A stretch of 64,000 bases of DNA from Salegentibacter_A chungangensis (GCF_042678405.1 NZ_JBHTLI010000001.1:1488001-1552000), one strand, 5' to 3'. Shown: positions 1 to 8,140, counted from the first letter of the stretch. Numbers and translations: made by a program. Notes: generated by a model from the letters alone, not told the origin.

Positions 1-1
1 A

Positions 2-865
2 GATTCGGAAAATCCTTATAAGAACTGCTGGGACTTTTTCAGCATTTTCGGAAGAGCATATACTTCCAACCCGGAATATGTAAAACAGGCCTGGGGAGGA
101 ATATGCAATTCCCCGCAAAAAGTGTTGAACAGTCCTTATCGAAAATATGTGATTGGCTCTTTGGGTAAAGAGTACGATTTGCGCTCAAAGCTGAAGGAAT
201 TGGATTTGCCGGTGCTTATAATTTACGGGAAGGATGATCCTTTGCCCATTGGAGGCGTTAAGCAATGGAATGAAGCATTTAAAAATTCCCGAATGGTAGT
301 TATAGAAAATTCAGGACACTTCCCTTACTATGAAAAACCTGATGAGTTCTTTCCCCTGGTAACATCTTTCCTGGAAGATCCTGATGCACTGGCGCAAGCT
401 GATATGTTGGTCTGGCCACCTGCGGCCGATAGTGCCGCTACTGAATTTTCTGAAACCTGGTGGGAGATTACCAGCGCTAATTCCAGATTAGAAAAAGCGA
501 TAGCAGCCCAGGATTCAGAGCTGGCTACAGAAAATTATACCGAAGATGCAATCTTTTTGATTCCTACCGCACCTCCAATGAAGGGAAAGGCACAGATAGA
601 TGCATTTTTTAAGGATAACTTTCATAAAGGGGTTCGGTCTGCCGAATTTCAGACCCTCGATATTGAAGGAACAGAGAAGATCCTTTCTGAAGCCGGAAGG
701 TATGTGTTACGGGATGAAAAAGGGGAGATTCTGGATATGGGAAAATATATGGTGGTCTGGAAAAAAGTAGACGGGAAGTGGAGGATGCACAGAGATATGT
801 TCAATACCTCTATGAACACTCCTTCAGAGCTTTATGAATTTGAAGATTTAGGTGTGTCTGAATAA
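2..865 (+). CDS. Alpha/beta hydrolase fused to an NTF2-like domain, 5' end cut by window
   Basis: The frame is open from the left edge, so the true start lies outside and 287 residues are visible. The first part is the C-terminal half of an alpha/beta hydrolase: the strand-turn GKDD (about visible residues 76-79) carries the acid, and SGHFPYYEKPDEF (His near 106) carries the catalytic histidine. The nucleophile serine would be in the missing part. From about residue 152 to the end is a separate NTF2/SnoaL-like (DUF4440-type) domain beginning at ETWWEI and ending in the pattern KVDGKWRMHRDMFN. The hydrolase half resembles proline iminopeptidase-like enzymes, but the substrate cannot be told. 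A strong hairpin follows the stop. Domain identities are confident; the fusion is read directly because no stop separates the two parts. Confidence 0.85.
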   Translation, partial: DSENPYKNCWDFFSIFGRAYTSNPEYVKQAWGGICNSPQKVLNSPYRKYVIGSLGKEYDLRSKLKELDLPVLIIYGKDDPLPIGGVKQWNEAFKNSRMVVIENSGHFPYYEKPDEFFPLVTSFLEDPDALAQADMLVWPPAADSAATEFSETWWEITSANSRLEKAIAAQDSELATENYTEDAIFLIPTAPPMKGKAQIDAFFKDNFHKGVRSAEFQTLDIEGTEKILSEAGRYVLRDEKGEILDMGKYMVVWKKVDGKWRMHRDMFNTSMNTPSELYEFEDLGVSE

Positions 866-883
866 ATTGTAAAGTCCTGAAAC

Positions 884-917
884 AAAAAAAAGCGGGTTTT
901 AAAACCCGCTTTTTTAT
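884..917. terminator. Bidirectional rho-independent terminator
   Basis: AAAGCGGGTTTT is followed directly by AAAACCCGCTTTTTT. The stem is GC-rich with A-rich and T-rich flanks, so it can stop the rightward hydrolase transcript and the leftward DUF4168 transcript. Confidence 0.85.
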
Positions 918-935
918 TATGGTTTCTTCTTTCGC

Positions 936-1412
936 TTAACCTTGCATCAGGTTCTGAAGGCGTTGCTGAAGTTCACGATCTGAACGCAATGCCATTGCCA
1001 GTTGCTCATATCGCTTAAGGCTTAAGCCTTGTTCTTCGATCACTTCTTCCATTTTTTCCTGGAATTCCTTCTGCATATCTCCAAGATCTTCAACCACATC
1101 GGCGTGCATCTCTTTTTCTTCTTCGGTCATTTCGATCTCTTTATTAGGATCTAAAGAAGCCTTGTGGATTTCATTGAATCTTTTGATTTCGAAGCCTTCT
1201 TCCTTCACAAGCGCCATCATCTTCTTTTGCGCTTCCTGGTTTACCATTCTCATTTGCTGGTAGGCTTTTGCAAATTTTTGAAGCTCCGCATCGTTCACCT
1301 CAATTTTTTGCTGCTGCTGAGGTTGCATTGGCTGGGTTTGGGCTACTGCAGGTACAGTACCTAAAAGAGCAAAGAAAAATAGGAAGTTGATAATCTTTTT
1401 TGACTTAATCAT
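936..1412 (-). CDS. Secreted DUF4168-type protein
   Basis: A 158-residue protein with a signal peptide (MIKSKKIINF..., cleavage after the AVAQ near residue 25), a short Q/P-rich stretch (QPMQPQQQQ), then a charged, largely helical domain that matches the DUF4168 pattern: two similar halves, each with a helix, a block of E/K residues and the phrase F-x-I/L-K-R-F/Y. No enzymatic motif is visible; a periplasmic or envelope role is inferred. The open frame extends 18 codons further upstream to 1466, but that extension overlaps a perfect promoter match at 1455-1483 and would spoil the signal peptide, so the ATG at 1412 is chosen. The transcript would be monocistronic and ends at the shared terminator. 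Confidence 0.8.
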   Translation of the reverse strand: MIKSKKIINFLFFFALLGTVPAVAQTQPMQPQQQQKIEVNDAELQKFAKAYQQMRMVNQEAQKKMMALVKEEGFEIKRFNEIHKASLDPNKEIEMTEEEKEMHADVVEDLGDMQKEFQEKMEEVIEEQGLSLKRYEQLAMALRSDRELQQRLQNLMQG

Positions 1413-1454
1413 AATTCTTGATTTTGTTTTGTGTTGTTTTGATTTTAAAGCGCC

Positions 1455-1483
1455 CAAAGCTATCATTTTTGAATTCCCGGCAA
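1455..1483 (-). promoter_or_regulatory. Housekeeping-type promoter for the DUF4168 gene
   Basis: On the minus strand TTG (1483-1481) is followed after 18 bases by TAGCTTTG (1462-1455), an exact match to the Bacteroidota pattern TTG-N17-23-TAnnTTTG. The expected leader is about 35 bases before the ATG at 1412. Confidence 0.6.
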
Positions 1484-1879
1484 TATTATTTTGGTTTTAA
1501 TCTCGGTTTTTTAGAAAGAATTAACGGCATTTGCCCGGTTTTGTTAAAGACTTTGCCGTGCATATCGGGAATTTCTGGTAAAACATTCTTATACCATTAA
1601 AAACCCTGGATTTTGCCTGTTAAGTACTGGTAAGTAGCGGTTTAAGTATGTTTATTGTTTGCTGTTTAGCTTCTTATTTTTATCTTTAACATATAGCCCC
1701 GACTATGTTAGCTTAAGTTGTTTCGGAAATTCCCTAAACTGCCGGAACCAGATTTTTTAGAGATTAAGCTGAATATTTCTACCTCCCTACAAAACGAAAT
1801 TTAGCATATAACTATAAAATACAGGCTGCTTTTTTTAAGGTAGGCTGCCAGTTTATTTATTAATCAACCATCAATAATT
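1484..1879. other. Long non-coding region with direct repeats and a possible promoter
   Basis: No convincing gene is seen. TAAGTA occurs three times in the same orientation at 1621-1626, 1631-1636 and 1643-1648; the first two are TAAGTAnnGG with a 10-base period. Immediately after them are TTTG (1658-1661) and, 19 bases on, TATCTTTA (1681-1688), one mismatch from the TAnnTTTG pattern. If used, this promoter would give the gene at 1880 a leader of about 190 bases. The rest shows nothing I can name. Confidence 0.35.
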
Positions 1880-2830
1880 ATGAGAAATCAAGTAAAGATT
1901 AGACTTTTATTTCTGGCCGTGTTCATTATTGGCCTTTCAGAAACTTTTGCCCAGGCTGTGGCTCAGAATGCAGAGGCAATTAAAGTAACCGCAGTTTATA
2001 ACTCCTCAACCGAGCAGCATCTGTTTCAGCTGGAACAGGACACCATCCCAATGGGCTGGACCACCTTCAGATTTGTGAACGCAAGCCCTGCTGTACATTT
2101 TATGATCCTTGAAGATTTTCCCGGTGATCGCACCACAGAAGATGTGGAAAGAGAAGTAGGACCGGTTTTCCAGGGAGCAATGGACCTATTAACAGAAGGG
2201 AAAACCGAAGAAGGTTATGCGAAATTAGGGGACTTGCCGGCCTGGTTCTCCGAGGTGGTGTTCAGAGGCGGTTCCGGACTAATAATGCCCGGTGCCGAAA
2301 CCCGTTTTACTACTTACCTGGAACCCGGAAACTACGGAATTGAATGTTATGTGAAAGCCGAAGACGGGACTTTCCATAGTATGATGGGAATGTTCGAAGA
2401 TCTGTATGTTACCGAACAAGACAGCGGAAATCCAGAGCCTGCAGATCCAACCCTGGATGTTTATACAACCAATGAAGGATTTAATATAGGTGGTGAGTTT
2501 AAAGCCGGAAAAAACCTTGTTGCGGTTCATTTTGATGAAGAGCGTGAGGGGATGACGGGAAAAGACGTTCATATTGTAAAAGTAGAAGAGGGGACCAATC
2601 TGGAGGAGGTGGCTACCTGGATGGACTGGAGCCAGCCAAAAGGCCTTATCTCCGGACATATGGGGAATTCTCCCGTCCCTACTCAATTCTTAGGAGGAAC
2701 CCAGGAAGGCCCTGAGGGAGCTACTTATTATTTTCACATAGACCTTGAACCCGGAAAGTATGCAATGGTAGCAGAGATGCCTGCCAATGCCCCTGCTTAT
2801 AAGGTCTTCGAGGTAAAAGAAGAGCAATAG
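1880..2830 (+). CDS. Secreted protein with two cupredoxin-like halves
   Basis: A 316-residue protein with an N-terminal signal peptide (hydrophobic residues 8-24, ending SETFAQA). The mature part reads as two related beta-rich domains, about residues 33-178 and 190-312. Each contains a phrase describing a charged loop after a beta strand (FVNASPAVHFMIL and VAVHFDEEREGM) and near its end the phrase LEPGxY (LEPGNYGIECYV, LEPGKYAMVAEM), typical of the penultimate strand in plastocyanin-like folds. The usual copper ligands (C-x-x-H-x-M cluster) are not present in either half, so copper binding is not supported. The ATG at 1880 gives a clean signal peptide. Function unknown; a periplasmic binding or structural role is inference. 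Confidence 0.7.
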   Translation: MRNQVKIRLLFLAVFIIGLSETFAQAVAQNAEAIKVTAVYNSSTEQHLFQLEQDTIPMGWTTFRFVNASPAVHFMILEDFPGDRTTEDVEREVGPVFQGAMDLLTEGKTEEGYAKLGDLPAWFSEVVFRGGSGLIMPGAETRFTTYLEPGNYGIECYVKAEDGTFHSMMGMFEDLYVTEQDSGNPEPADPTLDVYTTNEGFNIGGEFKAGKNLVAVHFDEEREGMTGKDVHIVKVEEGTNLEEVATWMDWSQPKGLISGHMGNSPVPTQFLGGTQEGPEGATYYFHIDLEPGKYAMVAEMPANAPAYKVFEVKEEQ

Positions 2831-2864
2831 TTTTAAATACGAACTAAGCAATAAATTTAAACCT

Positions 2865-3041
2865 GTGAATTTATCCAAACCGGCGTTTTGCGCCATTTTG
2901 GCTCTGGCTTTTACTACCTGCAATTATTGGAAAAAGGGAACCTTCGAGGGACCAGGTGAGAAAGGTTTTTGTTCTGAAGGGAAGCCTCATTTTGCAATAA
3001 TAAAACAGTTCGGTGTGAATGAGGAAAAGACCAGGTCTTAA
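2865..3041 (+). CDS. Possible small lipoprotein, GTG start
   Basis: A 58-codon open frame starts at GTG 34 bases after the previous stop. The translation has a short hydrophobic stretch (FCAILALAFTTC) ending in a cysteine at position 19 in an L/F-x-x-C setting, then NYWKKGTFEGPGEKGFC and a polar tail. It looks like a lipobox followed by a small globular or unfolded segment with a second cysteine at 36. Evidence against: the start is GTG, the n-region has one lysine only, and there is no independent promoter. It could be co-transcribed with the cupredoxin-like gene upstream. I do not recognise the family. Confidence 0.35.
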   Translation: MNLSKPAFCAILALAFTTCNYWKKGTFEGPGEKGFCSEGKPHFAIIKQFGVNEEKTRS

Positions 3042-3070
3042 AAATGAAGATCAGGTTTATATTGATAAAT

Positions 3071-3098
3071 AAGGCCCGGGGAGTATCCTTCGGGCCTT
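3071..3098. terminator. Hairpin, weak terminator candidate
   Basis: AAGGCCCG (3071-3078) pairs with CGGGCCTT (3091-3098) around a 12-base loop. Only a short T run follows, so termination is uncertain. Confidence 0.4.
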
Positions 3099-3170
3099 AC
3101 TGTTTCGAAAGTAAATGGCTTTAATCCAGCTATAGTTTTTCAGGAATTCGTTTCAAAATAAAGAAGAAGA

Positions 3171-3629
3171 TCAGCTTTTCCTGAGCCTGTTCTCATAAAT
3201 TTCTATCCATTCTTCAGGAGACATTTTCCCGGCCAGTTCTCCAATAAGTCTATAGGGAATATGTTCTGCGTTTTTGAAGCGGATACAGCTTTTTCCCATA
3301 TTCAGTTTGGTTTTGCAATGTTTGGTATATTCCTCTTTAAACCATTTCAGCAGCTTTTCATCGGCATATAAGCCTGAATGGTAAATCGCGATATAATTTT
3401 TCTGGGAAGCAAGATTGATAAATGGTAAAGGAAGATCAGGGTTCACGTGGTAGCCCGGCGGATATACCGAATGTGGCACCACATATCCCAGCATTCCATA
3501 ACTCATAGTTTCTTCGAATCCTTCGGGGAGATGATTCAGTATTTCCTTTCGCAATTGCAAGACCGCCTTTTTACGGTCTTCAGGAAGTTTGTCTATATAT
3601 TCTTCTGGAGTATTCGCTTCAATTTTCAT
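3171..3629 (-). CDS. DUF1801 (YdhG-like) domain protein
   Basis: A 152-residue cytoplasmic protein with the DUF1801 pattern throughout: an N-terminal helix EYIDKLPEDRKKAVLQLRKEI, then EETMSYGMLGYVVP, FINLASQKNYIAIYH, and LNMGKSCIRFK. The fold is frataxin-like in this family, and no enzymatic role is established that I can cite. The ATG lies 4 bases after the stop of the large membrane fusion gene at 3634-5499, so the two are almost certainly co-transcribed leftward with this gene second. Confidence 0.85.
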   Translation of the reverse strand: MKIEANTPEEYIDKLPEDRKKAVLQLRKEILNHLPEGFEETMSYGMLGYVVPHSVYPPGYHVNPDLPLPFINLASQKNYIAIYHSGLYADEKLLKWFKEEYTKHCKTKLNMGKSCIRFKNAEHIPYRLIGELAGKMSPEEWIEIYENRLRKS

Positions 3630-3633
3630 AATT

Positions 3634-5499
3634 CTAAAATTCTACGGCTGAGACCACCTCAAGGATTACGGGGCGCCCTATTCGTTCTTCAATCTGTTTT
3701 TTAATGTTCTGCATTTCCGAAGCTTCTATGGTTTCACTACTTACAAGCTTCAACGAAACCACCATAGGTGTGCCAAATCTCACTTTAACGTCTTTCAATA
3801 CCGATTCATTTACACTGGTGCCTTCCAGTTCTTTTGTGATTTGTGCCTCCTGCATTATCCGATTAAAAGACAGGGAAAGGGGGACCATAACGAGCAGGAT
3901 GATAAGAAAAGTATACACCAGCCCCATTCGGGCTCTTTTAAAGGGTGCAAAGCCCAGTAAAAGGAAGGTGATCCCGGCAAACATAATTATGCCGGCAAGG
4001 TTCGTGAAATATAACAGAATGGCCCCGGAAAATATTTGCCAGTCCCACCAGCCTATACCAATTCCGGCAACTGCGAGTGGAGGAACCAGCGCTACGGCTA
4101 TGGCAACTCCGGCCAGGCTCTTGGCAATTCCTTCTTTGGCGTGTGCATAGGCCGCTGCAATTCCCGAAGCCACGGCAATTCCCATATCGAGAAGGGTGGG
4201 AGAGAGCCGGGCATCGATCTCTGAAGTAAGGATCCTCAAAGGGATAATAACACTCACACCAGCCGAAAATGCAAGAGATACCACGGTGCCGATAAGAATG
4301 GTTGCGACCCCGGTTTTGAGCATATTGACATCGTAACGTACCATACCCATCGAAAAGGATACAATAGGAGAAATAATTGGAGCCAGGATCATTGCCCCAA
4401 TGATCACGGGAGAGGAATCCCCGTATAAGCCGAATGTTGCGATGAGCGTGGAAAGGATCATCATTACCAGGAAAGCCGTACTTAATTTGGCATTTTCTCT
4501 AAGCACGGTGAAAAGCTCCTGAAATTCTTCGGTGGTTGCCCTGGGTAACCAGGGCAACTTTCGTTGTGTAAGCTCTTCCCTTTTTTCACCGGTTGGTAAA
4601 GTTTCTGTTTTCAGGCTTTTCTTGCCATCGCTTTTTGTTTCTTCCGCAATATTTTTGCTTTCCTGTTGCAGACAAACGGCTTCCTTCTGCACTTCTAACT
4701 CGATCTTTTCAGCCGTGAATTTTTCCCCGTCTACGGTAAATTCCATATTTCCTTCATTCTCAATGATAAGATTGGAAGTTTTGATGTGACCTATGAACTT
4801 CGGAAAGCTTTTCAGGGGCTTTGATCCCGGCAGCAGGCTTTTGAAGAGGAACCAAAACAGCACCAGTAAATTTTCAGGGGAAAGAAGGACCACGTTAAAC
4901 ATTCCGTCGTTTATAGCGCTTTCGGGAACAAGTCGGTTGGAAATAACCGATCCCGAAGGATGCTCTACCACTATAATTCCCAATGCTGACGTCTTGATGA
5001 GCTTCTCGCCGTCTGCACTCAGTATAAAACTTAGATGTGAAAGGTTTGAGATTCTCCGGATGTTTTTAATAAAAAAGAAGGCCTCGGCAAAAAAGTTCTT
5101 CCCGGACTGGTCTTCGGTTAGTATAAAAACGTTCCCAATGTTCACAGACTGGAAAACGGGCCTGCCGTTACACTTAAGCAGATCGAGACTTACAGGTTTT
5201 TCCGTTTTTAACTGAGATATGACCGCTTCAGCCTTGTCGCTAAGACCAAAACCTTTGATAGCCATTGCAGCCCCAGGATGTGGTAAAATTGCGTATTTCC
5301 AGTTTTCCTTAATAGCAAAAGGAAGAAACTCTTTTAGGTCCTGGTCATTTAAGTAAATTAAGGCGATATCTTCAGGACCTGGTTGAAAACCAGCTTCAGG
5401 GGGAAAAGAAACCAATTGGTTTTCTTTCTCTTCCAGCAGAGGAATGATGTTTTTTTCTAATTCCTCAAGATCCTTAGGTTGGTGAAGGATGTAGAGCAT
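3634..5499 (-). CDS. Degenerate diacylglycerol-kinase-like domain fused to a DUF389 membrane domain
   Basis: A 621-residue protein in two parts. Residues about 1-275 align in order with lipid/diacylglycerol kinase-like proteins: an early alternating beta/alpha region, AILPHPGAAMAIKGFG where the kinases have PLGTxND, and a C-terminal beta domain with the phrase NDGMFNVVLL and later FTVDGE. The kinase GGDGT nucleotide loop is not present (LNDQDLKEF stands there), so kinase activity is unlikely. After a charged linker (about 280-315), residues about 320-621 form a DUF389 (TIGR00341-type) domain with several membrane segments, including AFLVMMILSTLIATFGLY and SSPVIIGAMILAPIISP, and a C-terminal soluble tail. 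Start ATG at 5499. Its transport or signalling role is unknown. The DUF1801 gene follows after 4 bases. Confidence 0.85.
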   Translation of the reverse strand: MLYILHQPKDLEELEKNIIPLLEEKENQLVSFPPEAGFQPGPEDIALIYLNDQDLKEFLPFAIKENWKYAILPHPGAAMAIKGFGLSDKAEAVISQLKTEKPVSLDLLKCNGRPVFQSVNIGNVFILTEDQSGKNFFAEAFFFIKNIRRISNLSHLSFILSADGEKLIKTSALGIIVVEHPSGSVISNRLVPESAINDGMFNVVLLSPENLLVLFWFLFKSLLPGSKPLKSFPKFIGHIKTSNLIIENEGNMEFTVDGEKFTAEKIELEVQKEAVCLQQESKNIAEETKSDGKKSLKTETLPTGEKREELTQRKLPWLPRATTEEFQELFTVLRENAKLSTAFLVMMILSTLIATFGLYGDSSPVIIGAMILAPIISPIVSFSMGMVRYDVNMLKTGVATILIGTVVSLAFSAGVSVIIPLRILTSEIDARLSPTLLDMGIAVASGIAAAYAHAKEGIAKSLAGVAIAVALVPPLAVAGIGIGWWDWQIFSGAILLYFTNLAGIIMFAGITFLLLGFAPFKRARMGLVYTFLIILLVMVPLSLSFNRIMQEAQITKELEGTSVNESVLKDVKVRFGTPMVVSLKLVSSETIEASEMQNIKKQIEERIGRPVILEVVSAVEF

Positions 5500-5606
5500 A
5501 TATTATAGACTTTCCACATCTAAGATAATCTTTTTTACTTTCAGAACTGCCGGTGTGACTTCTAATAAAGGCGCAGGTTGCACTAAACCCTTTTTTTCGG
5601 CGGTTT

Positions 5607-6008
5607 CTACAATTTCACATATTCATTCTGGAAGCAATCGTAGCATTCATCAAAAAGAATAAGCCTTCCATCGCTAAATTCAAAAGATTGCTTTAGCTCT
5701 GAATTGTAGATGATAAGGGGAACTTCTTCGGTAGTTCTTATTGAGTTCCCCTGTTCTATTTTATAGCTGCCTTCCTGAATCTTTTCCCCATTCCTGCTTT
5801 TCAGGAACTTGTTGCTGGTAAATTCAATGATGATCACATCATCTCCGGCTCCGTATTCGGTTGTGGTTCCTGCAATACCACCGGAACTGCGAATGAGTTT
5901 CCATTTTCCTGTGAGATCTTTATCTCCCTGGTCGTCAATGGGAGTGGTTTGAACAGAGCAAGAAGCAATAAGGAAAACGAACAGAAAACAGGTAAAAAGT
6001 TTTTTCAT
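5607..6008 (-). CDS. Lipocalin-like lipoprotein
   Basis: A 133-residue protein with a lipoprotein signal (FLFVFLIASC, lipid cysteine at 17). The mature part opens with LTGKWKLIRSSGG and continues as short beta strands (IIIEFTSNKFL, GSYKIE, LIIYNSELKQSFEF), the usual look of lipocalin-like lipoproteins in flavobacteria. A C-x-x-C pair occurs near the end (DECYDCFQNEY). No specific ligand can be proposed. It stands alone between the DUF389 gene and the MFS gene, all leftward, with 65 bases separating it from the MFS stop side. Confidence 0.75.
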   Translation of the reverse strand: MKKLFTCFLFVFLIASCSVQTTPIDDQGDKDLTGKWKLIRSSGGIAGTTTEYGAGDDVIIIEFTSNKFLKSRNGEKIQEGSYKIEQGNSIRTTEEVPLIIYNSELKQSFEFSDGRLILFDECYDCFQNEYVKL

Positions 6009-6073
6009 AAGAGTTTAAGATTCAATTTGTATTATAAAGATACAGGAATCAAATATGGTTGCGTCCTGGTGTA

Positions 6074-7288
6074 CTAAGAATGCTTTTTTCTGTATAGAGC
6101 CATCAATCCCAGGACTGGTCCAATTCCCAAAATGGTATAAAGGTAAAGGGTGTTGAAATAATCATTAATGAAATTGAGGAACTGAATGCTGACAATTGTG
6201 ATGGCGAAACCTATGGAGTTTACAATGGTCAGCGCAGTTCCTTTAACTTCAACCGGCGCATTCTGGGCAACCAGGGTAGAGAATAAAGGAGAATCGGCGA
6301 CCACCACAAGTCCCCAGAAAATGAGGAAAGCGATGAGTGAAACTTCAGAATCCATCAGGAAAACTAGCGGAGAAAGGAAGCAACACAGCCCGGAGAGGAA
6401 AAGGGCTGAAGCAGCCGTTCTTTTGGTACCTTTCTTTTCGGAAATGAAACCTCCGGCCATACAGGCGATTCCGCCAAGGCCTATGATCAAAAAGGAGATC
6501 AAAGGAATACTAAATCCGGCTTCAGGATGTATTTCTTTATAAGATGCGAGGATTACCGGGACAAAGGCCCAGAAGGCATATAACTCCCACATATGACCAA
6601 AGTATCCGAAGGCAGCAGCTCTGAATTTGGTATTTCTGAATACTTTAAAGAATATTGTAAGATCCAGTTTTTTCAATTTGCGCCGGTGAGGACCGTCGGG
6701 AACAAAAAGGAGGATAAGTATCCCGCCTAAACCGGCAATGATTGATGTAAAGATCAATACCATTCGCCAATGCAGGCCGCCTGCTCCGGTAAGGTCTTTC
6801 AGCAGGTGTGGAAATGCTGTTCCAATCACAAGAGCTCCTACAAGGAATCCCAGTGACCTGCCAAGGCCTTTTTTGAAGTAATCTGAAGCGATTTTCATTC
6901 CTACAGGATAAATACCGGCAAGAGAGAATCCGGTCAGGAACCTGTATAGAAGTAAGCTTTCGAGACTGTTGTTCTGCAAAGTGGCTCCCAGGTTAAAAGT
7001 TGCTCCCGCCAGAGCGCAGTAGAAGAAGACCTTTGAGGGAGAGAACCGGTCAGAAAGAGTGAAAAATGCGAAGCTCAGGGTTCCGCTTATAAAACCGAAT
7101 TGCACGGCTGAGGTGAGATGTCCCAGGGCTCCGTCGTTAAGATTGAAATTCAGGATCAGATCTGCCATCACTCCGTTTCCTGCAAACCATAAAGAGGTGC
7201 AGCAAAATTGTGCGAACACAATCAGAGCTAGTATTTTTGTAGGTCGCTTCAAATTAGATTCTGTCCAGGTCTTCTCGGGTACGCTCAT
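6074..7288 (-). CDS. MFS transporter
   Basis: A 404-residue major facilitator protein with about 12 hydrophobic segments. The N-terminal half has FAQFCCTSLWFAGNGVMADL and DRFSPSKVFFYCALAG; a loop motif LLYRFLTGFSLAGIYPVGMKIASDYF matches the conserved region of nitrate/cyanate-type and related MFS exporters. The substrate cannot be read. The longest frame starts with TTG at 7327; the ATG at 7288 (MSVPEKTW) is preferred although it overlaps the end of the cupin gene by 35 bases. A TTG at 7252, just after the cupin stop, is another possibility. It is the last gene of a leftward run: esterase, NTF2-like protein, cupin, transporter. Confidence 0.88.
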   Translation of the reverse strand: MSVPEKTWTESNLKRPTKILALIVFAQFCCTSLWFAGNGVMADLILNFNLNDGALGHLTSAVQFGFISGTLSFAFFTLSDRFSPSKVFFYCALAGATFNLGATLQNNSLESLLLYRFLTGFSLAGIYPVGMKIASDYFKKGLGRSLGFLVGALVIGTAFPHLLKDLTGAGGLHWRMVLIFTSIIAGLGGILILLFVPDGPHRRKLKKLDLTIFFKVFRNTKFRAAAFGYFGHMWELYAFWAFVPVILASYKEIHPEAGFSIPLISFLIIGLGGIACMAGGFISEKKGTKRTAASALFLSGLCCFLSPLVFLMDSEVSLIAFLIFWGLVVVADSPLFSTLVAQNAPVEVKGTALTIVNSIGFAITIVSIQFLNFINDYFNTLYLYTILGIGPVLGLMALYRKKHS

Positions 7289-7613
7289 TTTGAGTGTTTC
7301 CTGTATTAAGAGTTGATGCCGGTTCAAAAAGCATAACCGAGACCTCCTTTTCGGCTACAGGTTTATGCTCCACCCCACGGGGAACAATAATGAATTCGCC
7401 TTCTTCTATAGTTTCTTCCCTGTCTCTGTACATCATCCTTAGACGTCCTTTGAGTACATAGAACAGTTCATCTTCCTCATCGTGTTTATGCCAGACAAAT
7501 TCTCCCTTTAATTTCGCGAGCTTTACCTGTTGCCCGTTTAACTCCCCAACGATCCTGGGGTTCCAGTGATCTGAAAATTTGCTGAGCTTTTCTTTTAGGT
7601 TTACTTTTTTCAT
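7254..7613 (-). CDS. Cupin domain protein
   Basis: A 119-residue single-domain cupin. The metal-site motif 1 reads HKHDEEDELFYVLKGR and motif 2 reads GEFIIVPRGVEHKP, so the usual two histidines, glutamate and later histidine are in place. The protein ends with FEPASTLNTGN, a phrase common in this short flavobacterial cupin family. The frame is open to an ATG at 7679, but that would overlap the preceding gene by 52 bases; MKKVNLKEKL at 7613 leaves a 14-base gap and fits the family. Cytoplasmic; ligand or enzymatic role unknown. Likely translated from the same message as the upstream NTF2-like gene and the downstream transporter. Confidence 0.88.
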   Translation of the reverse strand: MKKVNLKEKLSKFSDHWNPRIVGELNGQQVKLAKLKGEFVWHKHDEEDELFYVLKGRLRMMYRDREETIEEGEFIIVPRGVEHKPVAEKEVSVMLFEPASTLNTGNTQNERTREDLDRI

Positions 7614-7627
7614 AGTGGCAGAGGATC

Positions 7628-8125
7628 TTATTGTTCCGGAGTTTTGTGGTCGTAACTCAGTACCCTTTTCAGGGTCCATTCTTCATCTTCAAGCAGCCAG
7701 ACGTGGGTGAATTTTGCAGCACTTGTAAAGTAAGCTTCCTTCTGGGGCTCCTTAATGTAGAAATTATGTTCTCCTTTTTGGATTGCACCATAAAGTTTCC
7801 CATTCTCGTAAAGCGGAAAAACTTCCAGACTTTCCTCATTAAGTTTACGGATGGGCTTTTTTGCGGGATTGGAGCAGATATTTTGTCGGACAGTTTTTAA
7901 AAACACCTCTTTTGAAGTGCTCAACCCGCTCTGATCGTGGTAAAATTCCAGGTCTTCACTTATATATGGTTCGAAAGCCTCAATTTTACAATTGTTGAAG
8001 CCTGCTTCAAACAAAAGGCTGTCAAGTTCCTGCATTTTCAGATATAGTTCAGAGTCCTGGGAAACCTGGGCAAGACCTGAAAGAGTGCTTGTAAGAAGTG
8101 TGAGGAGTAAAAATAGTTGTTTCAT
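7628..8125 (-). CDS. Secreted NTF2-like (DUF4440-type) protein
   Basis: A 165-residue protein with a signal peptide (MKQLFLLLTLLTSTLSGLAQ). The mature part starts with a long helix (LYLKMQELDSLLFEAGFNNC), then FEPYISEDLEFYHDQSG, and ends with AAKFTHVWLLEDEEWTLKRVLSYDHK, the order and phrases of a DUF4440/SnoaL-like fold. It lies between the esterase (15-base gap) and the cupin (14-base gap), so it is the second gene of the leftward unit. A function cannot be assigned: the family includes both enzymes and binding proteins. Confidence 0.85.
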   Translation of the reverse strand: MKQLFLLLTLLTSTLSGLAQVSQDSELYLKMQELDSLLFEAGFNNCKIEAFEPYISEDLEFYHDQSGLSTSKEVFLKTVRQNICSNPAKKPIRKLNEESLEVFPLYENGKLYGAIQKGEHNFYIKEPQKEAYFTSAAKFTHVWLLEDEEWTLKRVLSYDHKTPEQ

Positions 8126-8140
8126 TGTTTATAGTTTTAA

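Noticed and set aside
1413..1466. Longer N terminus of the DUF4168 protein from 1466
   Set aside because: The added codons precede a normal signal peptide and coincide with an exact promoter match.
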